64,000 bases of DNA from Mimachlamys varia (GCA_947623455.1 OX392530.1:3137501-3201500), one strand, 5' to 3'; positions 12,101 through 20,366 are shown, counted from the first letter of the stretch. Program-made: numbers and translations. The notes: a model not told the origin generated them from the letters alone.

Positions 12101-15100
12101 CAAATGTCACTCACTTACATAAATCTGAAAGTGGATCAAGGTCATTCATTTGAAGTCTTTGCCATGAATTTGACTGCACCATATTTTTTTCAGGTATAAA
12201 ACAATCAATCATGACAAAACATTTCTATGATAAATATCTGTCGCAAATACCAGCTTAAATAAAGCTGAGTGATGTCATTAAACTGTTATACGTACATAAC
12301 AAGTTCAACATCGATGAAACGCTTGTGGCGGTACGGTGGCAGTGTCCACCTGCAGACCAGCCTGTCCTTCCAGTTATGCCATATACATTGTATGTCACTG
12401 ACTGTTTCTAATGGGTCTACAACACAAAATACATTGTATGTCACTGACTGTTTCTAATGGGTCTACAACACAAAATACATTGTATGTCACTGACTGTTTC
12501 TAATGGGTCTACAATACAAAATACATTGTATGTCACTGACTGTTTCTAATGGATCTACAATACAAAATACATTGTATGTCACTGACTGTTTCTAAGGGTC
12601 TAAAACACAAAACACATTGTATATCATTGACTGTTTCAAATGGGTCTACAATACAAAATACATTGTATGTCACTGACTGTTTCTAATGGGTCTAAAATAC
12701 AAAATACATTGTTGTATGTCACTGACTGTTTCTAATGTGTCTAAAACACAAAATACATTGTATATCATTGACTGTTTCAAATGGGTCTACAATACAAAAT
12801 ACATTGTATGTCATTGACTGTTTCTAATGGGTCTACAACACAAAATACATTGTTGTATGTCATTGACTGTTTCTAATGGGTCTACAACACAAAATACATT
12901 GTATGTCACTGACTGTTTCTAATGGGTCTACAACACAAAATACATTGTTGTATGTCATTGACTGTTTCTAATGGGTCTACAACACAAAATACATTGTATG
13001 TCACTGACTGTTTCTAATGGGTCTACAATACAAAATACATTGTATGTCACTGACTGTTTCTAATGGGTCTACAACACAAAATACATTGTATATCACTGAC
13101 TGTTTCTAATGGGTCTACAACACAAAATACATTGTATGTCACTGACTGTTTCTAATGGGTCTACAATACAAAATACATTGTATGTCACTGACTGTTTCTA
13201 ATGGGTCTACAACACAAAATACATTGTATGTCATTGACTGTTTCTAATGGGTCTACAACACAAAATACTTTGTATGTCACTAACTGGTTCTAATGGGTCT
13301 AAAATACAAAATACATTGTATGTCATTGACTGTTTCTAATGGGTCTACAACACAAAATACATTGTATATCATTGACTGTTTCTAATGGGTCTACAACACA
13401 AAATACATTGTATGTCACTGACTGTTTCTAATGGGTCTACAACACAAAATACATTGTTGTATGTCATTGACTGTTTCTAATGGGTCTACAACACAAAATA
13501 CATTGTATGTCACTGACTGTTTCTAATGGGTCTACAATACAAAATACATTGTATGTCACTGACTGTTTCTAATGGGTCTACAACACAAAATACATTGTAT
13601 ATCACTGACTGTTTCTAATGGGTCTACAACACAAAATACATTGTATGTCACTGACTGTTTCTAATGGGTCTACAATACAAAATACATTGTATGTCACTGA
13701 CTGTTTCTAATGGGTCTACAACAATATACATTGTATGTCACTGACTGTTTCTAATGGGTCTACAATACAAAATACATTGTATGTCACTGACTGGTTCTAA
13801 CGGGTCTAAAATACAAAATACATTGTATGTCATTGACTGTTTCTAATGGGTCTACAACACAAAATACATTGTATGTCACTGACTGTTTCTAATGGGTCTA
13901 CAACACAAAATACTTTGTATGTCATTGACTGTTTCTAATGGGTCTACAACACAAAATACATTGTATATCACTGACTGTTTCTAATGGGTCTACAAAACAA
14001 AATACATTGTATGTCACTGACTGTTTCTAATGGGTCTACAACACAAAATACATTGTATGTCATTGACTGTTTCTAATGGGTCTACAACACAAAATACATT
14101 GTATGTCACTGACTGTTTCTAATGGGTCTACAACACAAAATACTTTGTATGTCATTGACTGTTTCTAATGGGTCTACAACACAAAATACATTGTATATCA
14201 CTGACTGTTTCTAATGGGTCTACAAAACAAAATACATTGTATGTCACTAACTGGTTCTAATGGGTCTAAAATACAAAATACATTGTATGTCACTGACTGG
14301 TTCAATTCCAAAATTATTTGTAGCACCAATACTCTTTTAATTGTTTTAAGGTGCCTACTTCCCAATGGAATACTTACAGTCGACAGTGACAATCTGACCG
14401 CCGACAAGTCCTTCAATGCCCTCCACGCCTCGTATCCGACAGTAGTACTTCCCTTCATCCTCCATGGTCATTGTCTTGTTAAACAACATCGCACTGTCAT
14501 TGAGGGTGGTGATAAAAGATGAATCCACCTCGGTGTCATTAAATATGATATACAAATCCGATGCATTTTCCTTTGGGTGTGGTTTGTCAAGTGAACAAAT
14601 GACATTGCTTGCTTCATCTATGAAATAATATGGGTCATTGGGAGTCACAGCTGAAAGGAAACAAACATATTTGTATTACAATGGATTTTATTTCAAAAAT
14701 TGCTTCTAATCACTGTTACTGAAATTATGCTCACAAGCTCAAGTCCAAAAGGTTCCAATAGTACCGGAAATTAAAACTAAAAATCACATAACTGTGCCAA
14801 TTATTGTCTGGTTGGGACCATTTTTCAAACTCATCCCGGGTTTGTTATTGCAAACAAGAGATTCCAGAGGGATTTTGGCTTCAATTGAACTTTGAAAGTG
14901 ACCATCAGTCTAGTAATAAAGTGCTGGGCTTATGAATGAAGGGCGGCAGGTTTATTAGTCACAGCATGGTACTTGTGTCATATCCTTATCTAATTGTTCC
15001 AGTCCACTCAGCTGTAAACAAGCTTTGGGACTACAACTCTTGATATCCAGAGGTTTCACTCACCTATGCTCTCTACACCCCTGGGATATGTCATCCTTAA

Positions 15101-15797
15101 TATCAAGGGATTACGCTCACCTTCGCTCTCTACACCCATGGAGTATGTCATGGCAAAACTGAAGGCGCTGTGTACCCCACCTTGTTGATGAGACAACAAG
15201 GCTGGTTCGACCCTTTGATGTACATCAACTTAGAAACTCGTTGTTATATAACGGTAAAAAATGATAGGCTTTGAAGTCAGGTATCGTTACTTTGAAATCT
15301 TTAAAGACAGGTATCAGCGTGACGATTGGTCAGGTTTTATTAACCTGTGACAAATCAAACTGCTATCTTTGCGCCTTCGGTTTTTCCATGACATATTCCA
15401 GGGGTGTAGAGAGCGTAGGTGAGCGTAATCCCTTGATATCAAGGATGACATATTCCAGGGGTGTAGAGAGCGTAGGTGAGAGTAATACCTTGATATTGAG
15501 AATGACATTCCAGGGTTGTAGAGAGCGTAGGTGAGCGTAATCCCTTGATATCGAGAATAACATATTCCAGGGGTGTAGAGAGCGAAGGTTAGCGAAACCC
15601 CTAGATATCGAGGATGGTTGTAGGATGTGAGACAACCTACAAACTGGAGTTGTGATAAAGCGGTATATCAAAGAACTTCGAATTATTATTATCATATTAT
15701 ACTTACATCCACATTTACAGCAGATATAGCAAGCTGTGTTGAACGACATCAAACACACGATGATGACATAGCTCAGAGTGACCCTAGCAACACCCAT
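20..15797 (-). CDS. gp130/LIFR-like class I cytokine receptor gene, 5' part (10 exons, runs off left edge)
   Basis: Gene model joined from exons 15707-15797, 14378-14650, 12296-12416, 10787-10968, 9220-9374, 7329-7476, 5314-5417, 4589-4808, 2100-2239 and 20-176. Every junction has GT/AG and the phases fit throughout, giving about 530 residues. Order: signal peptide (1-22), Ig-like D1 (C49...DEGKYYC101), D2 with C132-x10-C143-x-W145 and a second pair C170/C179-x-W181, D3 ending in YWSDP (309-313), then FN3 modules D4 and D5. Known family: gp130 and LIFR have Ig-D1, a D2-D3 cytokine-binding module with WSXWS, then FN3 domains, and signal through JAK/STAT. Inferred: a cell-surface cytokine receptor. 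Only half of WSXWS is kept. The transmembrane and box1/box2 parts must lie beyond position 1. Introns carry many mobile elements, and six exon borders are tandemly duplicated. An orphan multi-FN3 receptor is a less likely alternative because of the D2 cysteine spacing. Confidence 0.8.
124..365 (-). repeat. Direct duplication of exon 10 acceptor and exon start
   Basis: About 113 bp starting at 124 recur at 249 with a 125-bp period and few differences. On the minus strand each copy has intron end, TATACAG acceptor and about the first 53 coding bases of exon 10. The distal copy lacks the rest of the exon and is an unused pseudo-acceptor or cryptic exon start. Confidence 0.85.
366..888. other. 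Intron without recognised feature, except a SINE-like scrap
   Basis: A/T-rich intron sequence. Near 448-492 the string around 'ttttcacgtccgattgggg' matches part of the tRNA-derived repeat seen at 23210-23355. Nothing else was recognised. Confidence 0.5.
889..2150 (-). repeat. 60-bp minisatellite made of exon 9 end plus splice donor (about 21 copies)
   Basis: Units of 60 bp, one about 64 bp (extra bases near 1344) and two shortened near 1873 and 2052. Read on the minus strand each unit is the last ~50 coding bases of exon 9, the donor GCT|GTAAGT and the first intron bases. Because 60 is divisible by three, long stretches stay open and encode a 20-residue repeat (TVVYCTMVGSRQEC core). The second copy from the exon has lost a base, so simple use of the next donor would shift frame. 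Confidence 0.93.
2100..2239 (-). CDS. Receptor exon 9: first half of D5 (FN3)
   Basis: Acceptor TATTCCAG just above 2239; phase 1 in, phase 0 out. It encodes GMSPATVMVERNASLYNVSW and FLTSYTVVYC, FN3 strands A to C. It ends GAATGTGCT|GTAAGT. The last ~50 coding bases plus the donor and 9 intron bases make the 60-bp unit of the next minisatellite; the nearest donor gives the phase that fits exon 10. Confidence 0.78.
2280..2960. repeat. Decayed interspersed repeat with short internal duplications
   Basis: Contains two to three diverged copies of a segment with 'ctggttaccatggcaacc' (near 2421, 2539, 2690), then 'gacggagggacgatctg' and a duplicated stretch 'attccagtatacc' (2848, 2920). It looks like an old copy of the tandem-core element class found elsewhere in the window. 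No terminus was defined. Confidence 0.5.
3001..4630 (-). repeat. 58-bp minisatellite made of exon 8 end plus splice donor (about 28 copies)
   Basis: Period 58 bp with occasional shorter units (for example near 3487 and 4460). On the minus strand each unit runs TACTCACCTCACC, CTCCAGCCTCATC, ATCAACACCGCAG, then donor GTAAGTCACTC. It therefore repeats the 3' end of exon 8 and its donor. Since 58 is not a multiple of three, the reading frame changes in each unit. Most units carry CAC rather than CGC before the donor. Confidence 0.93.
4589..4808 (-). CDS. Receptor exon 8: second half of D4 (FN3)
   Basis: Acceptor TTTTAG at 4814-4809; phase 0 in, phase 1 out. It encodes SVPEVERNGLITNYRI, then INYTELT and LLYNISIAAATVKGYSPHH, an FN3 C to G strand series with a Y-x-I-x-I-A-A pattern. 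It ends ATCAACACCGCAG|GTAAGT. The last ~42 coding bases plus the donor form the unit of the 58-bp minisatellite that follows in the transcript, so the nearest donor is chosen and about 28 equivalent donors lie beyond. Confidence 0.78.
4815..5313. other. Intron, no recognised feature
   Basis: A/T-rich unique-looking sequence between exons 8 and 7. No ORF, repeat or RNA was recognised. Confidence 0.5.
5314..5417 (-). CDS. Receptor exon 7: first half of D4 (FN3)
   Basis: Acceptor TTAG above 5417 and donor GTAATT from 5313; phase 1 in, phase 0 out. It encodes VPGAAPDMVGFRQPSES and CIQEGKTPAG. The start V-P-G-A-A-P is the usual linker and A strand of an FN3 module. Short (35 codons); supported by phase on both sides. 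Confidence 0.65.
5418..5870. other. Intron, no gene; short poly-G tract
   Basis: Contains a G run near 5517-5528 and no recognisable exon. Nothing else was seen. Confidence 0.5.
5871..7214 (+). mobile_element. Non-autonomous tandem-core element with covarying ends (type B)
   Basis: Begins ACAAGAGGCCCATGG...GGTCACCTGA and ends with a perfect hairpin GGTCACTTGAGAC/GTCTCAGGTGACC followed by TAAAAA. The core holds about three diverged units of roughly 310 bp, recognised by 'ggtcatgaaattcacaatt' style text, 'agagtatttgatt' and 'gccccgccc'. A GACGGACG simple tract sits just inside the right hairpin (7142-7162). No ORF of transposase type. The architecture resembles bivalve 'pearl'-like or Helentron-type non-autonomous elements; family is inferred. 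Confidence 0.72.
7259..7302 (-). repeat. Decayed duplicate of exon 6 end
   Basis: About 43 bp here match 7349-7392 at a 90-bp period. On the minus strand it again reads GACTACTGGAGTGATCC, so it repeats the codons for YWSDPVTNI, but the donor is lost. It lies in the intron just downstream of exon 6. Confidence 0.8.
7329..7476 (-). CDS. Receptor exon 6: second half of D3 with WSXWS-like box
   Basis: Acceptor TTCTAG above 7476 and donor GTAGGT from 7328; phase 0 in, phase 1 out. It encodes VWSDAQNMTVCNLNPYTLY, the typical E-F strand L-x-P-x-T-x-Y pattern, then GYWSDPVTN. YWSDP aligns with the YWSDWS of gp130, so the first half of the WSXWS box is kept and the second Trp-Ser is Pro-Val. A decayed copy of the exon end lies 90 bp downstream in the transcript. 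Confidence 0.78.
7765..8360. mobile_element. Palindromic element with about 100-bp terminal inverted repeats
   Basis: Left arm 'actattactattgtgcgtag', 'gatctgacagcgaccaatag' recurs inverted at the right end as 'cactattac' and 'tgtcagatcc'. Inner parts also pair: 'aaaatggcggcgg' near 7940 with 'ccgccatttttgtttac' near 8132. The small ORFs inside are by-products of the two-fold symmetry. It lies within the intron between receptor exons 5 and 6. Confidence 0.8.
8361..9219. other. Intron, no recognised feature
   Basis: Starts with ATTCATT-rich low complexity (about 8378-8460). The rest is A/T-rich and unassigned. Confidence 0.5.
9220..9374 (-). CDS. Receptor exon 5: first half of D3 (FN3)
   Basis: Acceptor TTACAG just above 9374 and donor GTATGG from 9219; phase 1 in, phase 0 out. 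It encodes VKPQAVESF, then CLLLTWKYD and HYRVQYTPVGD: the A to C' strands of a fibronectin III module, with the usual Pro near the start and Trp in strand B. No tandem copies at its borders. Confidence 0.78.
9762..9830 (+). repeat. tRNA-like SINE head
   Basis: Has an A-box-like 'tagctagtctagtggtagg' and a B-box-like 'gtgggtacaagt' with tRNA spacing, but the stems do not close. Read as the 5' end of a tRNA-derived SINE and not as a working tRNA. Confidence 0.5.
10130..10325. mobile_element. Short inverted-repeat element (MITE-like)
   Basis: Left arm around 10145-10206 ('gatatggaatttatttcact') is matched inverted at 10262-10320 ('agtgaaataaattccatatc'), with paired outer text 'gtcacacaactcatgg' and 'actcattgtgtaac'. 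The centre contains a second small palindrome 'acaagttttaacttgt'. Confidence 0.8.
10326..10786. other. Intron, no recognised feature
   Basis: A/T-rich sequence between the inverted-repeat element and exon 4. Nothing was recognised. Confidence 0.5.
10787..10968 (-). CDS. Receptor exon 4: second half of D2
   Basis: Acceptor TTTTAAG at 10975-10969 and donor GTATTT from 10786; phase 2 in, phase 1 out. It encodes NGANITCPDM and NECTWNPGD, the second cysteine pair of D2, then the strand GFLLKVTNM. The open frame continues past the donor but turns into A/T-rich sequence. The acceptor and exon start are repeated once 89 bp upstream in the transcript. Confidence 0.75.
10947..11125 (-). repeat. Direct duplication of exon 4 acceptor
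   Basis: Two ~89-bp copies (10947-11035 and 11036-11125), about 93% alike. On the minus strand each has the intron end, the TTTTAAG acceptor (TTTTTAAG in the upstream copy) and the first ~20 bases of exon 4. Confidence 0.85.
11126..11911. other. Intron, A/T-rich, no recognised feature
   Basis: Low-complexity A/T-rich sequence. No exon, RNA or element end was recognised. Confidence 0.5.
11912..12040. repeat. Hairpin element, about 50-bp arms
   Basis: 'gggaaaatggtgatttgg', 'aaaaacatgatataaagagg' at 11916-11953 is repeated inverted at 11992-12034. The loop is about 35 bp. The ORF covering it is a by-product of the palindrome. Confidence 0.85.
12296..12416 (-). CDS. Receptor exon 3: first half of D2 (C-x10-C-x-W)
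   Basis: Too short to stand out as an ORF. Read from the acceptor TTGTAG at 12422-12417 with phase 1, it gives PLETVSDIQC, then WKDRLVCRW. This is the class I cytokine-receptor signature C-x10-C-x-W. The donor is GTACGT at 12295-12290, phase 2, which fits exon 4 exactly. The acceptor and the first ~30 bases of the exon are the same sequence as the 46-bp minisatellite that lies immediately upstream in the transcript. Confidence 0.75.
12388..14318 (-). repeat. 46-bp minisatellite made of exon 3 acceptor and exon start (about 41 copies)
   Basis: Period 46 bp, sometimes 49 (with 'gttgtatg'). Unit on the minus strand: intron-like TATTTTGTGTTGTAG, then ACCCATTAGAAACAG and TCAGTGACATACAATG, which is the first part of exon 3. 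Each copy thus carries a potential acceptor. The copy nearest the exon body (12388-12433) fits the phase of exon 2 and continues into D2 codons. Confidence 0.93.
14378..14650 (-). CDS. Receptor exon 2: Ig-like D1 domain
   Basis: Acceptor TTTCAG at 14656-14651 and donor GTAAGT at 14377-14372; phase 1 in, phase 1 out. It encodes one complete Ig-like domain with Cys49 (SNVICSL) and the F-strand signature DEGKYYC (Cys101). N-glycosylation sequons are present (NAS, NKT). An N-terminal Ig domain encoded by one exon fits gp130/LIFR/G-CSFR-type receptors. Confidence 0.8.
14651..15045. other. Intron, tRNA-like scrap only
   Basis: Around 14905-14960 'cagtctagtaataaagtgct' and 'gggcggcaggtttattag' resemble a decayed tRNA-derived SINE head. 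Nothing else was recognised. Confidence 0.4.
15046..15622. mobile_element. Foldback element whose inverted ends are tandem repeats
   Basis: Left end (15046-15152): 'gatatcaagggattacgctc', 'accttcgctctctacaccc' and 'gtatgtcatg'. The right end (15385-15620) is the inverted counterpart in four tandem units of about 57 bp ('ccaggggtgtagagagcg', 'aggtgagcgtaatcccttga'). The middle also pairs ('ctgaaggcgc' with 'gcgccttcgg'). Related copies are at 37225-37590, and the same unit text forms the array at 28440-32340. Confidence 0.78.
15707..15797 (-). CDS. Receptor exon 1: start codon and signal peptide
   Basis: ATG at 15797, then about 30 residues with a hydrophobic core (LSYVIIVCLMSF) and a likely cleavage after NTA near residue 22. 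The donor GTAAGT follows directly (15706-15701), so the longer open frame beyond it is intron. The exon ends in phase 1, which matches exon 2. A short cysteine run (YICCKCG) follows the signal peptide. No clear promoter element was found upstream. Confidence 0.72.
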
Positions 15798-16419
15798 TAC
15801 GCTTATGTTAGAAGATGTGAGGCAGGAAAACCCGGGACCTCCGACAGTTCAGTCACCTCTCTTACAATCTGGCATCTTTTACACATGTATATCCATATCT
15901 GTGGGGAAAAAAATGAAAAGTTAAATGAACACAATATAGGAAACAGGGTAACTACACCTACCGTCCAATTTCCTAACAAAATAGCCTGTATTTGTATCAC
16001 CTTGATATTGGAGCCATCATAAGAAAATTAATGACCTTGATAAAAAAAATTCCGCAAGTAATTCCATATATTCAGCAGTGTAGTGTTTGAATGTCTTTGA
16101 TTTAAAAAAGGTTGCAGACTCAATGAAACTTTATGTTTTCCTATCTTAGTAATTGAATTCCATCACCAAGGGCATTCTGCGGGTAATTCGAGAGGAGTTG
16201 ACAAAGGTTTTTGCAGCTTTGATTCCTTTGACCTTGGAAGTAGATCAAGGTCATTTCTCCCTTTTCCTGTTTTATGTGTTTGGAATCATTGCAGAATTGC
16301 ATTCAATACATTTGATATAAAGTATAAACCATACAAGCAGTAAAACAACTTATATAAATCACTCTTTTTGGCCCGGATGTTTGCACACGAGGAGTAATAT
16401 TGTGGGGGGAAACTGGGGA
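15798..16419. other. 5' flank of the receptor gene, no recognised element
   Basis: Would hold the 5' UTR and promoter of the receptor. No TATA box or start site could be assigned with confidence. Confidence 0.4.
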
Positions 16420-16645
16420 ACACAGAGAAAACCCATGTGGTTGGACAGGTGAGTCTATACCTTTCCCCATTCGATTGGGGAAAAGAACCATTGCCGCCTT
16501 GGTGAAAGGCAATTAAGTGTGCTACCCACTGCACCACCAACAACAGGAAGCAATTGGGGAAGGAAAATGCCCTGCTGGACAGGCGATCGAACCTAGAACC
16601 TCCGTACTGTAGACAAACACTAACTATACCAGGGCTTTTTTTTGA
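16420..16645 (-). repeat. tRNA-derived SINE (minus orientation)
   Basis: Shares with 23210-23355 the order 'ggaaacacagagaaaaccca', 'ggacaggtgag', 'gattgggg', 'ccgccttggtgaaaggc' and 'ccactgcaccacc'. A B-box on the minus strand (GGTTCGATC, 16583-16591) and terminal tRNA-like text support a tRNA-derived origin. Confidence 0.6.
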
Positions 16646-16736
16646 GGGTATTTTGGGGCCGTTAAGGGGCCCCATTCCCAATTGAAATTATTTCATATTT
16701 AAGCCAAATTTCCAAAATTTGCAGTTTACTCCTGAA

Positions 16737-18482
16737 ACAAGAGGCCCAATGGGCCTGCATCGCTCACCTGGTATCAATCTCTGACTTATATTATAGTGTA
16801 ACCCTAAAGTCCCCTAAAATCTTTTAATGTAAGACATTTAGAAGAACATCTTAAGATTTAAACATATTTTACCCCTGTGACCTTATAAGACAACATCATT
16901 TTCATTTTCAAATTTTGTTTGGCTTCATCCCAGGACGCTACCAGCCAAATATCATGTCTCTAGGCAAATAAAGATCAAGGTCATTTCTTTTCGTAAACTT
17001 TGTCAGGCTTCATCCAAGAAACCTTTCAGCCAAATGTCATGCTTCTAGGGTTTTTGGTATTTCAGAAGAAGTCTTTTAAAGGTTTTAACAGATTTGACCC
17101 CTGTGACCTTGAATATAGGTCAAGGTCATTTCTTTTCGCAAACTTTATTGGGCTTCATCCAAGAAACATTTCAGCCAAATATCATGCTTCTAGGGCTTTT
17201 GGTATTTCAGAAGAAGCCGTTTAAAAGTTTTAACAGATTTGACCCCTGTGACCTTGAATATAGATCAAGGTCATTTCTTTTCGCAAACTTTGTCGGGCTT
17301 CATCCAAGGAACCTTTCAGCCAAATATCAAGCTTCTAGGGCTTTTGGTATTTCAGAAGAAGTCGTTTAAAGGTTTTAACAGATTTGACCCCTGTGACCTT
17401 GAATATAGGTCAAGGTCATTTCTTTTCGCAAACTTTGTCGGGCTTCATATAAGAAACCTTTCAGCCAAATATCATGCTTCCCGGGCTTTTGGTATTTCAA
17501 AAGAAGTCGTTCGAAGGTTTTAACAGATTTGACCCCTGTGACCTTGAATATAGATCAAGGTCATTTCTTTTCGCAAACTTTATCAGGCTTTATCCAAGGA
17601 ACATTTCAGCCAAATATCGTGCTTCTAGGGCTTTTGGTATTTCAGAAGAAGTCGTTTAAAAGTTTTAACAGATTTGACCCTTGTGACCTTGAATATAGGT
17701 CAAGGTAATTTTTGTTCGCAAACTTCGTTGGGCTTCATCCAAGGAACCTTTCAGCCAAATATCATGCTTCTGGGGCTTTTGGTATTTCAGAAGTAGTCGT
17801 TTAAAGGTTTTAACAGATTTGACCCCTGTGACCTTGAATATAGATCAAGGTCATTTCTTTTCGCAAACTTTATCAGGCTTTATCCAAGGAACATTTCAGC
17901 CAAATATCGTGCTTCTAGGGCTTTTGGTATTTCAGAAGAAGTCGTTTAAAGGTTTTAACAGATTTGACCCTTGTGACCTTGAATATAGGTCAAGGTAATT
18001 TTTTTTCGCAAACTTTGTTGGGCTTCATCCAAGGAACCTTTCAGCCAAATGCCATGTTTCTAGGGCTTTTAGTATTTCAGAAGAAGTTGTTTAAAGGTTA
18101 AAATAGATTTAACCTCACGGTGACCTTGAATATTGGTCAAGGTCATTTCTTTTCGCAAACTTTATTTGGCTTCATCCAAGGAAGCTACTGGTCAAATATG
18201 AAGTCTCTATGCCTGACGGTATTTTAGAAGAAGTTGTTTGAAGGTTTCGACATTTTTGACCCCTGTGACCTTGAAATTAGGTCAAAGTGATTTTTTTTCG
18301 CAAACTTTGTTCAGCTCCTTCCAAGAAATCTACCAGCCAAATTTCATGTCACTGGGCCTTTCAGTATTTTAGAAGAAGTCGTTTAAAGGAAAAAGTTGAC
18401 GGACGCAGGACGGACGGACGGACGACGGACGCTGCACCATCACATAAGCTCACTTGGCCCTTCGGGCCAGGTGAGCTAAAAA
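16737..18482 (+). mobile_element. Tandem-core element with terminal hairpins (type A), copy 1
   Basis: Starts ACAAGAGGCCCAATGGGCCT and CGCTCACCTGG; ends GCTCACTTGGCCC/GGGCCAGGTGAGC, then TAAAAA. About nine to ten core units of 145 bp ('ggtatttcagaagaagtcg', 'cagccaaatatcatgc', TGACCTTGA...TCAAGGTCA). A GACGGACG tract (18398-18430) precedes the right hairpin. ORFs of 60-95 residues recur only because the unit repeats. The element is nearly the same as 39481-41013. No transposase; mobility by another element's enzyme is inferred. Confidence 0.82.
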
Positions 18483-18856
18483 TCTTTCCCAATTCACCAA
18501 TTTTCTTCCCAAAATAAGACAAAAGGGCCCTATTCCAAACTTGTGAGAAAAAGCCCTGCATACACACACAATTGTATGTGCTACATGGTCACCAAAGATC
18601 GACTTAGTGTAGTTCCTTAGTATATCTAGCTGGGCATCATACATGTAGTAGTAGTTGTAGGAGCAGAAAAAAAGCATAGCAAGATGCAGAACTGAGCCTG
18701 GAACTCTCCCAACTCTAGACAGACACTCTAACTATTCTGCTTCGGCTGAGCCAGTCCAGCACTGCTACATCCATGGCAATACATGTTTTTTGTGAGTTAC
18801 AGAATACTACCGATATATAGGTCTATCTTTAACCAAGGGTTCTCAGTTAAATTTAC
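18483..18856. other. Spacer with tRNA-like SINE scrap
   Basis: Around 18690-18755, 'gaactctcccaactctagac' and 'actctaactattctgc' resemble a tRNA-derived SINE read on the minus strand (compare 38885-38940). Nothing else was recognised. Confidence 0.45.
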
Positions 18857-20247
18857 CTCCCAATAATGTGTGTATGTATTGGCAATAATGTGTATTATAT
18901 GTATTGGCAATAATGTGTATTGTATATGTATTGGCAATAATGTGTATTGTATGTATTGGCAATAATGTGTATTATATGTATTGGCAATACTGTGTATTGT
19001 ATGTATTGACAATAATGTGTATTATGATGTATTGTCAATAATGTGTATTGTATGTATTGGCAATAATGTGTATTGTATGTATTGACAATAATGTGTATAT
19101 GTATTGGCAATAATGTGTATTGTATGTATTGGCAATAATGTGTGTATGTATTGGCAATAATGTGTATATGTATTGGCAATAATGTGTGTATGTATTGGCA
19201 ATAATGTGTATATGTATTGGCAATAATGTGTATATGTATTGGCAATAATGTGTGTATGTATTGGCAATAATGTGTATTATATGTATTGGCAATAATGTGT
19301 ATTGTATGTATTGGCAATAATGTGTGTATGTATTGGCAATATTGTGTATTGAATGTATTGGCAATAATGTGTATATGTATTGGCAATAATGTGTATTATA
19401 TGTATTGGCAATAATGTGTATTATATGTATTGGCAATAATGTGTATTATATGTATTGGCAATAATGTGTATTATATGTATTGGCAATAATGTGTATTGTA
19501 TATGTATTGGCAATAATGTGTATTGTATGTATTGGCAATAATGTGTATTATGATGTATTGGCAATAATGTGTATTATATGTATTGGCAATAATGTGTATT
19601 GTATGTATTGGCAATAATGTGTATATGTATTGGCAATAATGTGTGTATGTATTGGCAATAATGTGTATTGTATGTATTGGCAATAATGTGTATTATATGT
19701 ATTGGCAATAATGTGTATTGTATGTATTGGCAATAATGTGTATTGTATGTATTGGCAATAATGTGTATTATATGTATTGGCAATAATGTGTATTATATAT
19801 ATTGGCAATAATGTGTATTGTATGTATTGGCAATAATGTGTATATGTATTGGCAATAATGTGAATTGTATGTATTGGCAATACTGTGTTTTATATGTATT
19901 GGCAATAATGTGTGTATGTATTGGCAATAATGTGTATTATATGTATTGGCAATAATGTGTGTATGTATTGGCAATAATGTGTATTATGATGTATTGTCAA
20001 TAATGTGTATTGTATGTATTGGCAATAATGTGTAGTATATGTATTGGCAATAATGTGTATTGTATGTATTGGCAATAATGTGTGTATGTATTGGCAATAA
20101 TGTGTATTATATGTATTGGCAATAATGTGTATTGTATGTATTGGCAATAATGTGTGTATGTATTGGCAATAATGTGTATTGTATGTATTGGCAATAATGT
20201 GTATTGTATGTATTGGCAATAATGTGTATTATATGTATTGGCAATAC
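18857..20247. repeat. 22/25-bp compound minisatellite
   Basis: About 58 copies of a unit with the fixed core TATTGGCAATAATGTGTAT. Longer (25 bp) units end in TGTATG or TATATG and shorter (22 bp) units in ATG, mixed in irregular order. The open frames across it (repeating HYCQYI-type peptides) are artefacts of the low-stop-codon unit. Confidence 0.95.
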
Positions 20248-20265
20248 ATACATTTTGACCGAGCC

Positions 20266-20366
20266 GAAGGTGCTGGACACATAAATATGTTGTGTATAGC
20301 ACTATATAAAAGATAAAAGTACTATTATATAGTACTATACGCAACAAAATGTGTCCAACACATGTG
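20266..20366. repeat. Short hairpin element
   Basis: 'ggtgctggacacataaatat', 'gttgtgtatagcactatata' (20269-20308) is paired with 'ctatatagt...tatacgcaac' and 'tgtgtccaacac' (20328-20362). Likely a small palindromic MITE. Confidence 0.7.

Noticed and set aside
12388..14318. CRISPR-like regular repeats
   Set aside because: Direct head-to-tail repeats without unique spacers, in animal DNA; a minisatellite. The same holds for the other arrays.
15363..16022. ORFs of 87-144 residues around exon 1 of the receptor
   Set aside because: Mostly translations of the foldback tandem units; only the first 30 residues at 15707-15797 before a GTAAGT donor are taken as coding.
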